A stretch of DNA of 64,000 nt from Metaphire vulgaris (GCA_018105865.1 CM030863.1:1852601-1916600); one strand, 5' to 3'. Positions 11,334 through 22,112 are shown, counted from the first letter of the stretch. Notes: a model not told the origin generated them from the letters alone. Made by a program: numbers and translations.

Positions 11334-11567
11334 CTGTAATACAAGAATCTCTTTTTTTAAAAAAAAAAACTCATATTTGCCTTTAGTTGCAATCATGGGC
11401 GCAAAGTTGCATGAAAAAGTGGGCGGCCAACCCTCTATCTCATCCCCTTCATTTCCTTACCAGAACCTCGCCTTTAAAAAGTAAGGGTAGGGACTCGAGC
11501 CTGGCGGTCTAATAGTAGTTTACGTCTACGGTTACAAGTACAATAGTTGCGATCACGTGACCCACAC

Positions 11568-11729
11568 CTGACCGATGAAGATGTTGGCCGCGGCGGTCAG
11601 CGACTCTCCGGCCGTCGTTCCCATGGTAACCTGCATCACCATGGCGATCTTGGTGATGATGATCTGCATCGCTCCGAGGTGATAGAGTACCGATACTGCG
11701 GTACTGAAAAAGACGACTGTCGGCATCAC
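11568..11729 (-). CDS. SLC28: SLC28 exon: VMPTVVFFST to NIFIGQ
   Basis: Acceptor TGACAG|GTG, donor CAG|GTGTGG; 162 nt, phase 0 at both ends. Encodes VMPTVVFFSTAVSVLYHLGA and TAGESLTAAANIFIGQ, the region that determines purine/pyrimidine selectivity in characterised CNTs. The GTTAGES motif lies where human CNTs read GTTATET or GTSxxES-like sequence. Confidence 0.92.
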
Positions 11730-11749
11730 CTGTCACAGTACCAGGTCAA

Positions 11750-11750
<1 letters not shown>

Positions 11751-11791
<41 letters not shown>

Positions 11792-11814
11792 TACATACAT
11801 ACATACATACATGC
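11751..11814. repeat. (TA)n followed by (CATA)n
   Basis: About 19 TA units followed by five CATA units. Confidence 0.95.
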
Positions 11815-11869
11815 GTGTGTGTTTACATGAGTTCTGTGTAGATATATTAGATATATATGTGTGTGCATA

Positions 11870-12668
11870 CACGGTGATCACGAAAATCGGGACCCCCTAG
11901 ATTAATGAATATAACTCAACGAAAAGTCAACTAATATTCAACAAAGTTGTAGTACGTGTACTTTAGATAGTTCTAATGATATTCCACTCATAGTTTGTGT
12001 TCAAACGGTCCGCCATTTGCTGCAATACACGCGCGAAGACGCCTACGCAATTGCTTGAATGACGCATCAATGATGCCTTGATCAATCTCGTCCCACACTT
12101 GCATGATGCGTTGTCACAGGTCCTCAGTATCACGGACTTTCGTTCGGTGAACGCGTTCCTGCATAACACTCCAAATTTTATAATCCACCGGATTCAAATC
12201 CGGGCTGTTGGGTGGCCAGAGAGTAGGCGGAATGAAGTCCGGCGTTTCGTTACCTAACAGTTCAACTGTCTCTCGAGCTCTGTGTGCCGGTGCGCCGTCC
12301 TGTTGGAATGTGTAATAATCTGAGAAAGTTCGGGTGTCCGGCAGCAGTCCCTGCATCAGTAGACCGTCTCTGTAATACTTTCCGTTAACTTTCACCCCCG
12401 GCTCGACGAAGTGAATAGCTGTACGACCGAGTGCTGAAACACCAACTGACACAATTAAGGACTTGGTGAAAGTCGGACGAGCACGCAGAAGACGAGCGCC
12501 AGTGATGTCCTTCTTTCTTGTACCAGCTGCAGCGTAGAGGCGAAATATTATTTGAGGATCGAGACTGCCTTCTAGGCCTACTATAGTTAAAATTTCAGCA
12601 TGATTGGTCAAAAGGTTGTTAAGTTATACTCATTAATCTAGGGGGTCCCGATTTTCGTGATCACGGTG
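11870..12668 (-). mobile_element. truncated maT-type (DD37D) Tc1/mariner element
   Basis: 799 bp bounded by near-identical TIRs (CAC[G/C]GTGATCACGAAAATC, continuing about 50 bp with few mismatches) and TA on both sides (11868-11869 and 12669-12670). The minus strand encodes the C-terminal part of a transposase with FQQDGAPAHR and SPDLNPVDYKIW. The spacing between these two aspartates is 37, as in the maT group. The helix-turn-helix and first catalytic aspartate are missing. One in-frame TGA interrupts the ORF after DTEDL, then QRIMQVWDEI and ACIAANGGPFEHKL continue. The two near-perfect TIRs suggest fairly recent activity. Inserted in an SLC28 intron. Confidence 0.92.
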
Positions 12669-12758
12669 TATATACAAACATTATTTGAAACACATATAAT
12701 TAACCTATATGAAAACACACACACACATACACATATATATATATACACGCATTTTTAC

Positions 12759-12953
12759 CTTGAATACGAAGAAGTGATCCAGGTAGTTCGTTTCGCCGAA
12801 GACAAATTTCGCTCCTTCGTCGGAGAAGGAGAAGAAGTCGGTGACCCTTGACCCCAGCCATTCGAACGCCCTGTAGCCAGCCTCCGTTCTTAGGATGCAG
12901 ACGGCGAAGACCAGCTGAAGGGCAAAGCCCCAGACGATCGTAACCCAGCGAAC
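12759..12953 (-). CDS. SLC28: SLC28 exon: FGE...DHFFVFK
   Basis: Acceptor AATTAG|GTT, donor AAG|GTAAAA; 195 nt, phase 0 at both ends. Encodes VRWVTIVWGFALQLVFAVCI and FVFGETNYLDHFFVFK, matching the CNT stretch RPVLWG--LQF...FVFG--Y-DHFFAFK. Confidence 0.92.
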
Positions 12954-13151
12954 CTAATTCGTTTCAAATCGATTCAAAATATATGCTAAATAGGCATAAG
13001 TATAGCCTACTACAGTACTGTAGGCCTACATAGAATTACTGTAGGTCTGCTCACTCGGACTGTATAGTATTTGCGCCAAAGTCTATTTGAATTTGAGTCA
13101 ATAAAAGATTTATCCAACTTTGTGGTGCCCCTTTGTGCCTTTTGCTCTAAA

Positions 13152-13267
13152 CAGTGACGTAGCCAGCATTTCCAGTATATGGGGGTAGGGGAAAGTGGCG
13201 GTTCCAGGATTTCCCCCACTTGGAACCGCCACTGGTGGGGGGGGCACAGACATTTAATACGCCACCG
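13152..13267. mobile_element. nested MITEs: hairpin 13193-13234 inside a CAGTGACGTAGCC-ended element
   Basis: The outer ends are CAGTGACGTAGCC and TACGCCACCG. Inside is a compact hairpin with arms AGTGGCGGTTCCA and TGGAACCGCCACT separated by only about 15 bp, a near-minimal palindrome of the 17812-18115 family. Confidence 0.55.
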
Positions 13268-13334
13268 TTTTCAAGAATCAGCGATCATCGTAATGAACAT
13301 TAACTAAAGTCAACTGAAGATGAAGCTATCATAG

Positions 13335-13890
13335 AGGTTGTCCATTAATTATGTCAACAATGCTAAAGCAATTTTGTACCCCCTCCCCTTGTCAGCAGGT
13401 CAGTCACCAACTAATAAAATTATGTTAAAAATAACCCCCTCCCTACAAGCTAACCACGTTTTACATGGCTGGCTTTAAGGTTAAGCAAAATTGAATTATT
13501 GAGTCGAAAATGACTACAAATAAATTTTAAGCGACGTTTTACATGTTAAATAGGCTAGATTTAAAATTTACTACAAGACTGATTTCACGGGGGCGGAAGA
13601 TGGCAGAATGAGTTAGGCGCTGGAGCGGTAGGCTGGCGGAGCGGGTTCAAGCCCCATTAGCGCCTCTAGTGGCTTTCACACAGGCAGTAATGCCTTCTAA
13701 GCCACTCTAAATCATGCCAAACTGTTCGATAATTATTAATTCAAAGCGAGCGGCTCTATCATTTCCAAATTCAGCCATTGCTGACGTCAATTTATCTTGA
13801 ACCCCTCCCTCCCCATGTCGACAAATGTCGAACTTTTCCAAACCCCATCCACCATTTCGTTGACATCATAAGATTAATGGACGTCCCCTT
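13335..13890. mobile_element. MITE with a SINE-like insert, ending beside a splice donor
   Basis: Left end AGGTTGTCCATTAATTATGT; right end the complement of GGGGACGTCCATTAATCTTATG. C-rich blocks (CCCCTCCC) lie inside both ends. The right end stops a few bases from the donor of SLC28 exon 13900-14050. A related element is at 19514-19947. Confidence 0.55.
13589..13664 (+). mobile_element. tRNA-derived SINE head
   Basis: Contains a box-A-like ATGGCAGAATGAGTTAGGCG and box-B GCGGGTTCAAGCCCC, closing with a weak acceptor stem (GGGGGCG...TAGCGCC). It is degenerate, lies within the MITE at 13335-13890 and is not a functional tRNA. Confidence 0.6.
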
Positions 13891-13899
13891 TGGCCCTAC

Positions 13900-14050
13900 T
13901 TTTGAGCGATGCTTCGAAAACAGGAAGAACAGGAGAACGTAGACAACAATTCCGCCGGCGGAGACGAGATTGTAGACGTTCTTAGATAAGACGACGACGT
14001 CGACGACGATAAAAACGATAACGGAACAGATGATCAGCAACGCTGCCATC
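13900..14050 (-). CDS. SLC28: SLC28 exon: N-terminal membrane segment
   Basis: Acceptor CATTTAG|G, donor AAA|GTAGGG; 151 nt. Encodes MAALLIICSVIVFIVVDVVV and VYVLLFFLFSKHRSK, which fits the CNT segment ending FLFSKHP just before VxWRPVLWG. It joins to the previous exon through a split TGG codon. Confidence 0.88.
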
Positions 14051-14140
14051 CTAAATGTTACAAACAAGACACAGTGAACAAGAAAACATTTCCAGCTGTC
14101 ACTTCGCACTGCAAAATTTGCAATCGTGCTTTTTCATAAG

Positions 14141-14338
14141 CAGGGGCGTAGCCATGAATTTGATTTGGGAGGGTATAAATATTTTGGGTGGGTATAAATC
14201 TTAACTATAAACCACATAAACCATATAAACCACATATAACCACATTTAAATCACATAAAAAACTTTAAGGTAGACTGATTTTTTTTTTTTTGGGGGGGGG
14301 GTATATATACCGATATACCCCCCGTCGCTACGCCCCTG
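14141..14338. mobile_element. hAT-type MITE (CAGGGGCGTAGCC ends)
   Basis: TIR CAGGGGCGTAGC/GCTACGCCCCTG with flanks TTCATAAG and CTCATAAG (7-of-8 TSD). The interior carries GGGTATAAAT repeats. A second copy is at 26939-27102 with a perfect TSD. Confidence 0.8.
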
Positions 14339-14559
14339 CTCATAAGCTGCAACAGAACTTTAGAACTCAATCCCAGCATCCCTCTGCTGTCTAGGCCTAC
14401 ACCATGGTCAAATAACAAATTCTGAACCACAATTTCCTTCCATTCTCGCCACATCTCATCAGGTTTACTCTCTCTATTAAACTCAACTCATTTCTCTTCA
14501 AAAAAATCGCACCCTGTTCACAAGTACAAAACGTGAAAGCCTCGTGTGTGACTTGAATT

Positions 14560-14759
14560 CTGTGTTTTTATACAGACCTCTTAGGAGGGGAGATCCCCCC
14601 TCAAAAACCCCTCAAAATTCCCCCACTAAAATCCCAGCACTTACACAAATTTTGCATTGACCTGTTCAACTGTGTCTTTCCCCTCCAACCAAGTCGATTC
14701 TCCTCCCCCCGAAAGCCTCAATTACTCCCTCCAAGGCCTGGAGTCTGGAAAGAACACTG
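14560..14759. mobile_element. MITE family B (CAGTGTTTTATCCAGACT ends)
   Basis: Contains CCCAGCACTTACACAAATTT, AACTGTGTCTTT and GGCCTGGAGTCTGGA, as do copies at 16025-16221, 61671-61861 (inverted) and 63784-63937. It ends 10 bp from the donor of SLC28 exon 14770-15197. Confidence 0.75.
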
Positions 14760-14769
14760 CATGAATTAC

Positions 14770-15197
14770 CAGTTGATGAGAGCTCCGTGGCGACTGATCC
14801 TCCGATCCAGTGGATCCAGTGCTTCCTTGATCCTCTTCCGGAATCGATCGTAGACAGCGGATACCGATAGTCCGACGGCAGCAGCCGCCGTGACGACCAG
14901 CAGGACGATGGATCCATCGTCGCCGAAGCGGAAGTACATAGCGTAGGAAAAGTACGTCAGATACAGTGACGCCGTCGTGACGGCGATGACGCGACGCGCG
15001 GCGTCACGGTGACGCTGCCCCAGCGTCCTCAGCGTTGCGAGAACGAGGCTCGTCAGACCGCCGCCGTTGTTGTTGTTGTTCGCGGTTTCGTCGTGGAACG
15101 CAACCGAGTCCGCGTCTTTCTTCGCTTCCGGGTCAGAGGTCGCAGTAGCGGAAATGGAAGAGATGGGATCCGATGACGTGTCGACGTCGACTCGAAA
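14770..15197 (-). CDS. SLC28: SLC28 exon: cytoplasmic N-terminus and first membrane segments
   Basis: The donor is CTG|GTAATT. The acceptor is either CTCGCAG|TTT (15197) or, to keep phase with the upstream candidate exon, TTCGAG|TC (start 15190). Encodes an acidic, polar leader with an Asn5-Gly3 run, then LTSLVLATLRTLGQRHRDAA, a first hydrophobic helix (ASLYLTYFSYAMYF) and a second (SIVLLVVTAAAAVGLSV). A TGA lies just upstream in frame, so an acceptor near 15190-15197 is needed. Confidence 0.82.
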
Positions 15198-15308
15198 CTG
15201 CGAGTTTCAAAACCAGACGGCGTTTTCAATGCGCCATGCATGGACTGAGCTTTTAAAGTGGTAAATTCAACCGTGGGCGTCCACAGAAAATTTTCCAGGG
15301 AGTACAAA

Positions 15309-15496
15309 CAGTGGCGGCTCTAGGACTTGGCAAGTGGGGGGACCGTTGGGGTGGCAACTTCTAATCATGGGGGCCAACCATTTGTTGTTTAATATATGTA
15401 GCATTAAGTATAGGGTCCCAACTGGGAGTCACTGGGAGGGCAGACACTCAATAGGGGGCACGGACCCCATGCCACCCCCCGGTGGAGCCGCCACTG
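15309..15496. mobile_element. hAT-type MITE family A, inverted copy
   Basis: TIR CAGTGGCGGCTC/GGAGCCGCCACTG; flanks AGTACAAA and AGAACAAA (7-of-8 TSD). The interior is the reverse complement of the 4760 copy, including AACCATTTGTTGTTTAATAT. Confidence 0.88.
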
Positions 15497-15631
15497 AGAA
15501 CAAAATGGGACCATGTGACGAAAGAAACAAAAAGTACCGCTGTCAAGATCTATTGGGCTAATTATATAAATATTATTTAGCGCTACGAGAAAGTTAATCG
15601 GATTCTTATGTATAAATTTATATATAGTAAC

Positions 15632-15884
15632 TTGCTTCGTTTTGCAAGAATCCGTGATTGCTGAACCCGTTGGTTATACAGTCCGTCTGTTGATTTGACG
15701 CAGACTTTTGACACTCTTGACCGTTTGAATCTGTCGTGTCAGAGTTGACGCTTCCATGTTCAGTGTCTCTGTGATCCGGTGTGTCCTGCGATCCTGATGC
15801 GATGTCTGCGGCTGTTGCTCCTCTCGCTGAACGTTCGTCTCTTTCGCATCCTGTGCGCTGTTGAATTTCACGTTCCAGCGCTCC
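15632..15884 (-). CDS. SLC28: candidate N-terminal SLC28 exon
   Basis: A polar open frame (Asp, Ser, Thr and Gln rich) ends ITNGFSNHGFLQNEA, which resembles the NxGFxNEE motif of CNT N-termini. The donor would be GCAA|GTTACT (weak) in phase 1, compatible with the alternative acceptor at 15190. No initiator ATG in frame; a stop at 15887-15885 closes the frame, so a further 5' exon is expected. Confidence 0.45.
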
Positions 15885-16024
15885 TTACGCTCAGAAGTTC
15901 AACCGATCTTTTCATTTAACCGTGGCTATGTTTGAGACTGGAAAACTGTCAAAGGAAAAGTAAACGGAATCGACTCCTCTGTACATTCTTATATCGCTCT
16001 AACAACTAAATATAGACCTATAAT

Positions 16025-16221
16025 CAGTGTTTTAAACAGACTTGTTAGAAGGGGAGATTTCTCCCCCTCCAAAAAACTCAAAATTCCCCCCTCAAAAAAA
16101 TCCCAGCACTTACACAAATTTTGCATTGAACTGTGTCTTTTCCCCTCCAACCAAGTCGATCCCCCCACCCCCCGAAAGCCTCAATTTCTCCCCCAAAGGC
16201 CTGGAGTCTGGATAAAACACG
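16025..16221. mobile_element. MITE family B
   Basis: Starts CAGTGTTTTAAACAGACTTG and ends GGATAAAACACGG. Same internal blocks as the 14560 copy. Confidence 0.75.
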
Positions 16222-16520
16222 GCCTATAATAATTGATGATTGAAATGTCAGAATTCCTTCCGCCAGCGTTGCAATTCTGCACCTCTAGATTGAATTAAAT
16301 GCGCAAAGCATTGAACTTATCGGACCTAACGTGTACTATACAGCACAACGATATGTGTTCGGTAGAAATTGAAACCGATAGTACAACGTAAATTGCATAA
16401 TTTTATGTACACGTGAACGTTCAAGAAGTAGGCTATACCGTGGCCCAATAAATTAAAATTTGACAAAGTCACAGCTAAAATAAAAAGAATGCGAAATTTG
16501 TTGGACCACAGTGCTATACG

Positions 16521-16792
16521 CAGTGCTTTTTTTCTAGGAAAAAAGGTTTAGGAACTCATTTCGCGTCTGTTTTTTCGTAAGTAGCATACCTTAGATATTA
16601 ATAGAATAACAGTGCTTGTTATAATTTTGTATACAATGTAGCTCGTTGTTTTTAAACTGTAATTTACGCTGTTCCCGTGCGTTTCCACTGAAAAAGAACC
16701 GATTGTAAGTAAAACACGCATCATCGCATATCGATATAAACGAATCTGGCAAAATAGGCGTTCCCGTCTGTTCCCACTGGAAAAAAGCGCTG
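16521..16792. mobile_element. hAT-type MITE (CAGTGCTTTTTT ends)
   Basis: Ends CAGTGCTTTTTTTCTAG and GGAAAAAAGCGCTG; interior arms share CGTTCCCGT and TTCCACTG words. Flanks GCTATACG and ACTATACT (6 of 8). Confidence 0.6.
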
Positions 16793-17350
16793 ACTATACT
16801 GTACATGCTATATAATATGCAGTTATTTAACTGTTATAATATTAGTGTACACTCTCTGTGAAGTTTTTGTGTCAAAAACTTGACTCAAATCCATTTGCTA
16901 AGACCGAAAGAAAGTCACGCATCAATTATATTATTACTGTCTCCTCTGAATAATAAGCTTACAGTATGTTTCACGGTTTCAGAGGTTTTCTTAGAGACAG
17001 ATCGTGGTCACCTACCAGATGCGCAAGGTCTCAAGTCCTTCAGCTGCTACAATCCACAAGTGAGTTTGCTAGCGATTTGTCGCTGTTGCACGTAACCGTG
17101 AGACCATTGTATGCCAAATGAAATTGACGTTGCATGAGAATGAGATTTAAGCAAACGCGAAACAAAGAGTCATTAAAATTGATATGGACTAATGCTGACT
17201 GCTTTACTTCACGGTATTTAGGCTAATGCAGCATATTCAGAAACATCTACATGTATTATAGTTTTTCACAGTTCTTCAACTTTAATCAGTCATTAGCGAT
17301 GCATTCTTGGCAATTTTAACCTATTATTATTATTACAATTAATTAATTAA
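16793..17350. other. AT-rich, nothing recognised
   Basis: No conserved ORF or repeat could be supported. Confidence 0.4.
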
Positions 17351-17405
17351 CCCCTTTACCGTGTATTTAACTGTAACTCAATGCAAAATGGCCTATTCGG
17401 GGGTT
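17351..17405 (-). mobile_element. partial copy of the 72-bp TTAA-flanked MITE
   Basis: Preceded by TTAA, then CCCCTTTACCGTGTATTTAA and CTGTAACTCAATGC, the reverse-orientation match of the complete copies at 48197 and 48715. The other end is lost. Confidence 0.6.
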
Positions 17406-17811
17406 CATCATATTAACAAAGTGTGTCAATTTAGGCAGAGTTGCGATGAACTGTTAGTAGGTTTTTGTTTTTGTTTGCTCTACAGGAAAAGGGAGGGAAA
17501 TTGGAAACAAAATTGTCAGCGTTAGGATAGTGGATTTGTGGAACAATTTGGATAAAAACGCAATATAACTGTTGAAACAATAAATGAATTCAAACGTTAT
17601 CTTGGCAAACTGATTTATTAAATGCTGTGAGAAATTTAGACCCATGTTGGTTTTACACAGCATCTCCTACACCACCAAAATATGTGATTTCTGCCCAAAT
17701 TGTTTAAACGAAATCTATTATCAATACACCGACCACAACAACATTACAATTAGTTCGTAAACTAACAATTCGATTGCAGCATATTCAGAGGGAACTAACT
17801 GACCTTTGAAC

Positions 17812-18115
17812 CAGTGGCGGTTCCAGGATTTCTTGATGGGGGTGTGAATGAATGCATAGAAAGTTGGGGGGTGTGAACATAGAAGAAAAATCAATAAACT
17901 TTGCCGAAAAAGGCTGAAAACGGGAATTTTCTCCCTAATTTTACTACCGCTTTACAAAAAATAGGCTGACAAGCAAAAATGCATTGCAGTTATAGTTTCA
18001 CACTAGACTTTCACCCAAAAGTAGGTTTTCACAAGCAAAAAAAGTAACTCCGAAAGTCCGGCGGGGGCGGCGAAGGGATGCATCCTCACTCATCCCCCGC
18101 GTGGAACCGCCGCTG
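17812..18115. mobile_element. hAT-type MITE (CAGTGGCGGTTCCA ends)
   Basis: Ends CAGTGGCGGTTCCAGGATTT and GTGGAACCGCCGCTG. TTTGAAC occurs on both sides. 304 bp, non-coding. Confidence 0.7.
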
Positions 18116-18899
18116 TTTGAACGATCAGAAGCGAGCGAATTTGATGCAAATTAGCGATTTTATTTGTTCTGCGGATGGGCAAAGTTGAACAGAGGCTATA
18201 ATGTTAATCGACTGCTAGGAATGTCTAATAATCTTAATAGGCATTCGTTTCTCTTACACGTTTCACTTTCACACACACACTCTTGTGTGACCAAAATGTG
18301 TTAACTTCTTCTCTTCGTAGTTAAGTTGTGCTAGGCGCAGTGGCGTAACCAGGATTCCGGAATGGGGGGTGGAAGGCACGTCGGCATTTTTAGACAAAGA
18401 GTAAAAAAATGTTGACGAGCAAAAAAGACATCTCGTCCTGTTGCGGTTTCGTCCTCTAGCGCTTTAAAAACTGTTGAATTCTTTTCGGTATAATATACTA
18501 CACCCCTCCACCCCTACCTACACCCCTACACACAACTGGCCTGCTCAACGGTTTTGCGCGAATCTCACGACCGGTCCCAGTCCAATGGCTGGGTGGATCT
18601 ACGGCGGGGGTGGGGTGGGGGTCACAGGGGCTCGTGTCCCAACCCCAACATTCTGTCTGTTATTTCTCATCATGGCGAGAAGTCGAAGTTATTAAGGGAC
18701 GATTTAAATAAATGAGCGTGTCGTCTCTTCTTCCCTTTCAATAAGCTTAACATCGTACATCGATGCATATGGAAGGGGCCCAGGGGGAGTGGCAAGGCAG
18801 ACTGGGAATGGAGCACAAAGTCCCCCTAAATGAATTCCTGGTTCCGCCCATGCTCTATCTCATTGTTAAAATGATATCGTTTTACAGTGCATAATCTGA

Positions 18900-19140
18900 C
18901 CAGACGACGCCGAAGACTAGCATATCTTAATACGATGCTTTTCTCTCGATCGCCCTTCTATCCATTCCACAAGATATTGGGCAGGACTTTCATTTTGTTG
19001 ATGTTCCTAGGTCTAGTGCAGTCTCTTGCGTTACTGTGTAGTATATAAAATGGCTTGGAGGTGCTCTATTTCGAACCCTGTAGATCGAAATTGAGAATGA
19101 TATTTTTGATCATTCCTGCACGGTTTGAAGCAATGAAGAT
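18900..19140. repeat. inverted copy of the 9187-9580 dispersed repeat
   Basis: Reverse complement shares ATCTTGTGGAATGG, GGGCGATCGAGAG and CAATTTCGATCTACAGGGTT with 9.2-9.55 kb. Confidence 0.55.
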
Positions 19141-19189
19141 GGGGACACAAGAAAATGTGGTTTGTGTCGGAGAATGTCTTCAAATCGCT

Positions 19190-19320
19190 GGGATTATTAC
19201 ATATCTAGGCCCTATACACCCACTGTTCAACAGGCCTTTTTGGGGGGTGGGGGTGGTGTCAACCTCAAATTGGGGAAGGGGTGTTGGGGGTGTTAGGGGG
19301 CTGTAAAAATATCCTTGGGG
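19190..19320. mobile_element. fragment of a GGATATTTTTACA-ended repeat family
   Basis: Shares GGGGGTGTTAGGGGGCTGTA followed by AAAATATCC with 28590-28871 and, inverted, with 22153-22322 and 44350-44474. Confidence 0.5.
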
Positions 19321-19513
19321 AGGAGAGAATTCTGTACCTCTCCCTTTCCCTAGCCAACCTCTCAAAGGGCGAGGGTAGGTCTTGAGCCTAGCGACCTAAT
19401 AGAAAATCAGTAACAGTTTCGAGCTTTGTTTAGGATCAAAGTGACAATGTATCTATTAAGATTAGATGCTGTGAGCAGTGAGCATAGCTCTGAGGTTATC
19501 GTCAAACTGCTTT

Positions 19514-19947
19514 AAGGGGCCGTCCAACAATTACGTCAACAATTGGGCAATTTTGCCCCCTTCCCTTGTCAACAACTATCAACTTTCAGAGACCCCTATA
19601 ATTATTTCAAAAACTTTTGACTCCCCCCCACTAAGATAAAGTGACGGGTGCCCTAAACCTTAGAAGAAAACTTACAAGGTTATTATTTTTGCGGTGATGA
19701 CCTTTTCTTCCGTTCTTTTGTTCATCAAATGTCATAATGTGGTAGTGGTGATGACCTTTTTTGTTTCTCAGGTTTTTTCCATTGTGACAAAGAGTAGCCT
19801 ATTTAATGAAATTTCCTATTTTTTGATTATTTGTAAAAAAGGAAATTGTTGACGTCAACTTCTCTTTGCTCCTCCCCATCTCTGAAACTGTCACAATTTT
19901 TCAAACCCTCTCCCCTATTTTGTTGATGTAATTTATGGTCAGCCCCT
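19514..19947. mobile_element. inverted-repeat element (GGGGCCGTCCA / TGGTCAGCCCC)
   Basis: The left end AAGGGGCCGTCCAACAATTA, with ACGTCAAC, pairs imperfectly with the right TTGATGTAATTTATGGTCAG. CCCTTCCCTTG and CTCCTCCCC blocks lie inside. Related to 13335-13890. Confidence 0.5.
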
Positions 19948-19980
19948 AATGTCTCCGGTGAGTTTTTCTAAGCGGTGACA

Positions 19981-20206
19981 TCACTCCTTTTTCTTGTTTT
20001 CATCGTGGACTCTGAGTCTGTAGAGTAGAGAAGCGAACTGTCCAATGTCCATCAATCCATCGTTTCCCACCGATACGTTAATAAAGAATTCGATCTCCTT
20101 GTCTCCCAGGTCGTGTTGCTTCAGTTCCTCCGTTACTCCGGCAGCGTCCAGCTTACCGCTTCCGTCTTTGTCGAGAGCTTTGAACTTGGCGACCAAGTCG
20201 GACGCG
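19981..20206 (-). CDS. EF-hand protein, exon 3 (terminal)
   Basis: Acceptor TTTCAG|C, stop codon at 19981-19983. Encodes ASDLVAKFKALDKDGSGKLD, then a loop lacking the usual loop-end glutamate, and a charged C-terminus. 226 nt, entering after the split TG|C codon. Confidence 0.88.
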
Positions 20207-20357
20207 CTGAAAGAAATTTGAAATTTGTTATTATGCATCGAAAATGAACGTCGAAAATCACACGTTAAGGAAGAGTAGAACAGGTAAATTTCTGATCGGT
20301 CACAAAAATTTTGTATAATCCGATTTTCAAGAAACTCACGCCATTTGAAACCCACCG

Positions 20358-20540
20358 CGTCAAAATGCCCTCCCCGTTCAAATGCCCTCCGCGTTCAAAT
20401 GCTCACCGCGTCCAAATGCCCTCCGCGTTCAAATGCCCTCCACGTCTAAATGCCCTCCGCGTCCAAATGCCCTCTGCGTCCAAATGCCCTCTGCGTCCAA
20501 ATGCCCTCCGCGTTCAAATGCTCACCGCGTTCAATTGCAC
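20358..20540. repeat. 17-bp minisatellite, about 11 units
   Basis: Unit CGCGTCCAAATGCCCTC with few substitutions. It starts about 150 bp inside intron 2 of the EF-hand gene. Confidence 0.95.
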
Positions 20541-20552
20541 ATATTTCGGGAC

Positions 20553-20717
20553 CATTAGCGTCGCCACAGTGGGCAAATGGGGGAACTGCCCCCAACCTAC
20601 CCTAGACCACCTACCAGATTCGCGCAAAGCCGGTGAGAAAGTTTTTGTGGGTGGGTGGGTAAGGAATCTGACACGCCAGCCCTCTTCCCCCATCCAAAAA
20701 TTCCTGGCGACGCCACT
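20553..20717. mobile_element. MITE (ATTAGCGTCGCC / GGCGACGCCACTG)
   Basis: 165 bp; shares ends, CAGATTCGCGCAAA and TTTTTGTGG with the copy at 25856-26019, which has a perfect TSD. Confidence 0.7.
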
Positions 20718-21062
20718 GAACAGTCGAATTAGAATCAGCTTTTCTTGATGCTCCTTCATGACTGCGTAAAATCTTGCAAGGATTGTCAATACTGTCCGTC
20801 TCAATTTTATTCTACAGCGCTCGAAAAGCGACGCTTCTCAGCCATTTCAAACTGCACACTGTACTGTACAGTGTACACACAGTCTTTCAAATATCTACCC
20901 CCCCATATTAAAAAAATCAAAAGATTACAAAGTTTTAACACAAATCAACTATTGCGTAATTTCGATTCTCTTTTTATATGAACCAATCAGTCAATTAAAT
21001 CTATAGCACCATTGCATAATGATACCTATTATGCCTATAGCATCAGCCGTTGTAGAAAATAG

Positions 21063-21065
21063 GCC

Positions 21066-21143
<78 letters not shown>

Positions 21144-21290
21144 CAATAACAATAATAATAACAACAACAACAATAACAATAACAATAATAATAATTTATT
21201 TTTAGTGATTTAGGAGGCTAAGTAAGCCTGTGTGGAAACCACTGATGAAACCATCTGCATTCAATAACCTAGTTTATAAATAGTAAAATG
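21063..21290 (-). mobile_element. (AAT)n plus 3' end of a CR1-like element
   Basis: About 43 AAT/AAC triplets, then GTGATTTAGGAGGCTAAGTA and ACCACTGATGAAACCATCTG, then CATTCAATAACCTAGTTTAT. It matches the 3'-terminal region of the element at 23.5 kb. Confidence 0.7.
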
Positions 21291-21820
21291 GATCTCTGAT
21301 TCTAGCCAAGTAATTTAGCAAATACCGAACTGTATTTGTGTGGCGTAATCTAATTTATTTTAGAAGCACTATTGGTCTAAGATTAATCCAACCAAATAGG
21401 CCTCGATCCCTTCTAGTTTATTCCCGACATTTCTCGATTATTCTAGAAAACATAGTGAAATGAGTCAACAAAAAGTATGCACATTTATAAGCTCGGCATG
21501 ATTTCTGGCTGAATGGGGGGGGGCGATCCTATAATAATGGGAGCGGAGGGAGAGGAGGACAGATTCTCGGTCACTGTTTCATGACGTCATTCGCATATTT
21601 AACTGATTTAATGAAGCGATTGAAAATTTTCTTTCCCCATCCATTGGCAAGACTCTGAAAAATACCACACTGGGTTAAGCCTACACAAGTTGCGTCATTG
21701 AAATTTTAGGCTGGCACAACAACAGGTGGACCCTCACAAGTTTTACTACAGCTTGAACGCCAACACCCCCCCCTTCCGGAAATCCTGGCTACGCCAATGG
21801 TTTGATCGCCATCTGCTTAC

Positions 21821-22024
21821 CATCTACCGGCCAAGGTGTAGAACTGTTGGAATTCCCAGACGCTCATGAAGCCGTTCTTGTCTTTGTCGAAGGCTTCGAA
21901 CATGGCCGCCGCCTGGTCAGCGCTCAGGTCGAACTCCTTGACCATCATCACCACCGCCTCTTCCCTCTTCAGACGACGAACGTTATTTCGAACGTAACGG
22001 TCGAATAACTCCTGGACCTCTTTG
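21821..22024 (-). CDS. EF-hand protein, exon 2
   Basis: Acceptor TTTGACAG|C, donor AGATG|GTAAGC; 204 nt, phase 2 at both ends. Encodes KEVQELFDRYVRNNVRRLKR and FEAFDKDKNGFMSVWEF, containing the canonical first EF loop. Confidence 0.9.
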
Positions 22025-22073
22025 CTGTCAAACGACGGAGCGAATCAAAACAGGAAAGTAGGCCTAATGATAA

Positions 22074-22074
<1 letters not shown>

Positions 22075-22112
<38 letters not shown>

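Noticed and set aside
20311..20748. 145-aa plus-strand ORF
   Set aside because: Translation of the 17-bp minisatellite running into a MITE.
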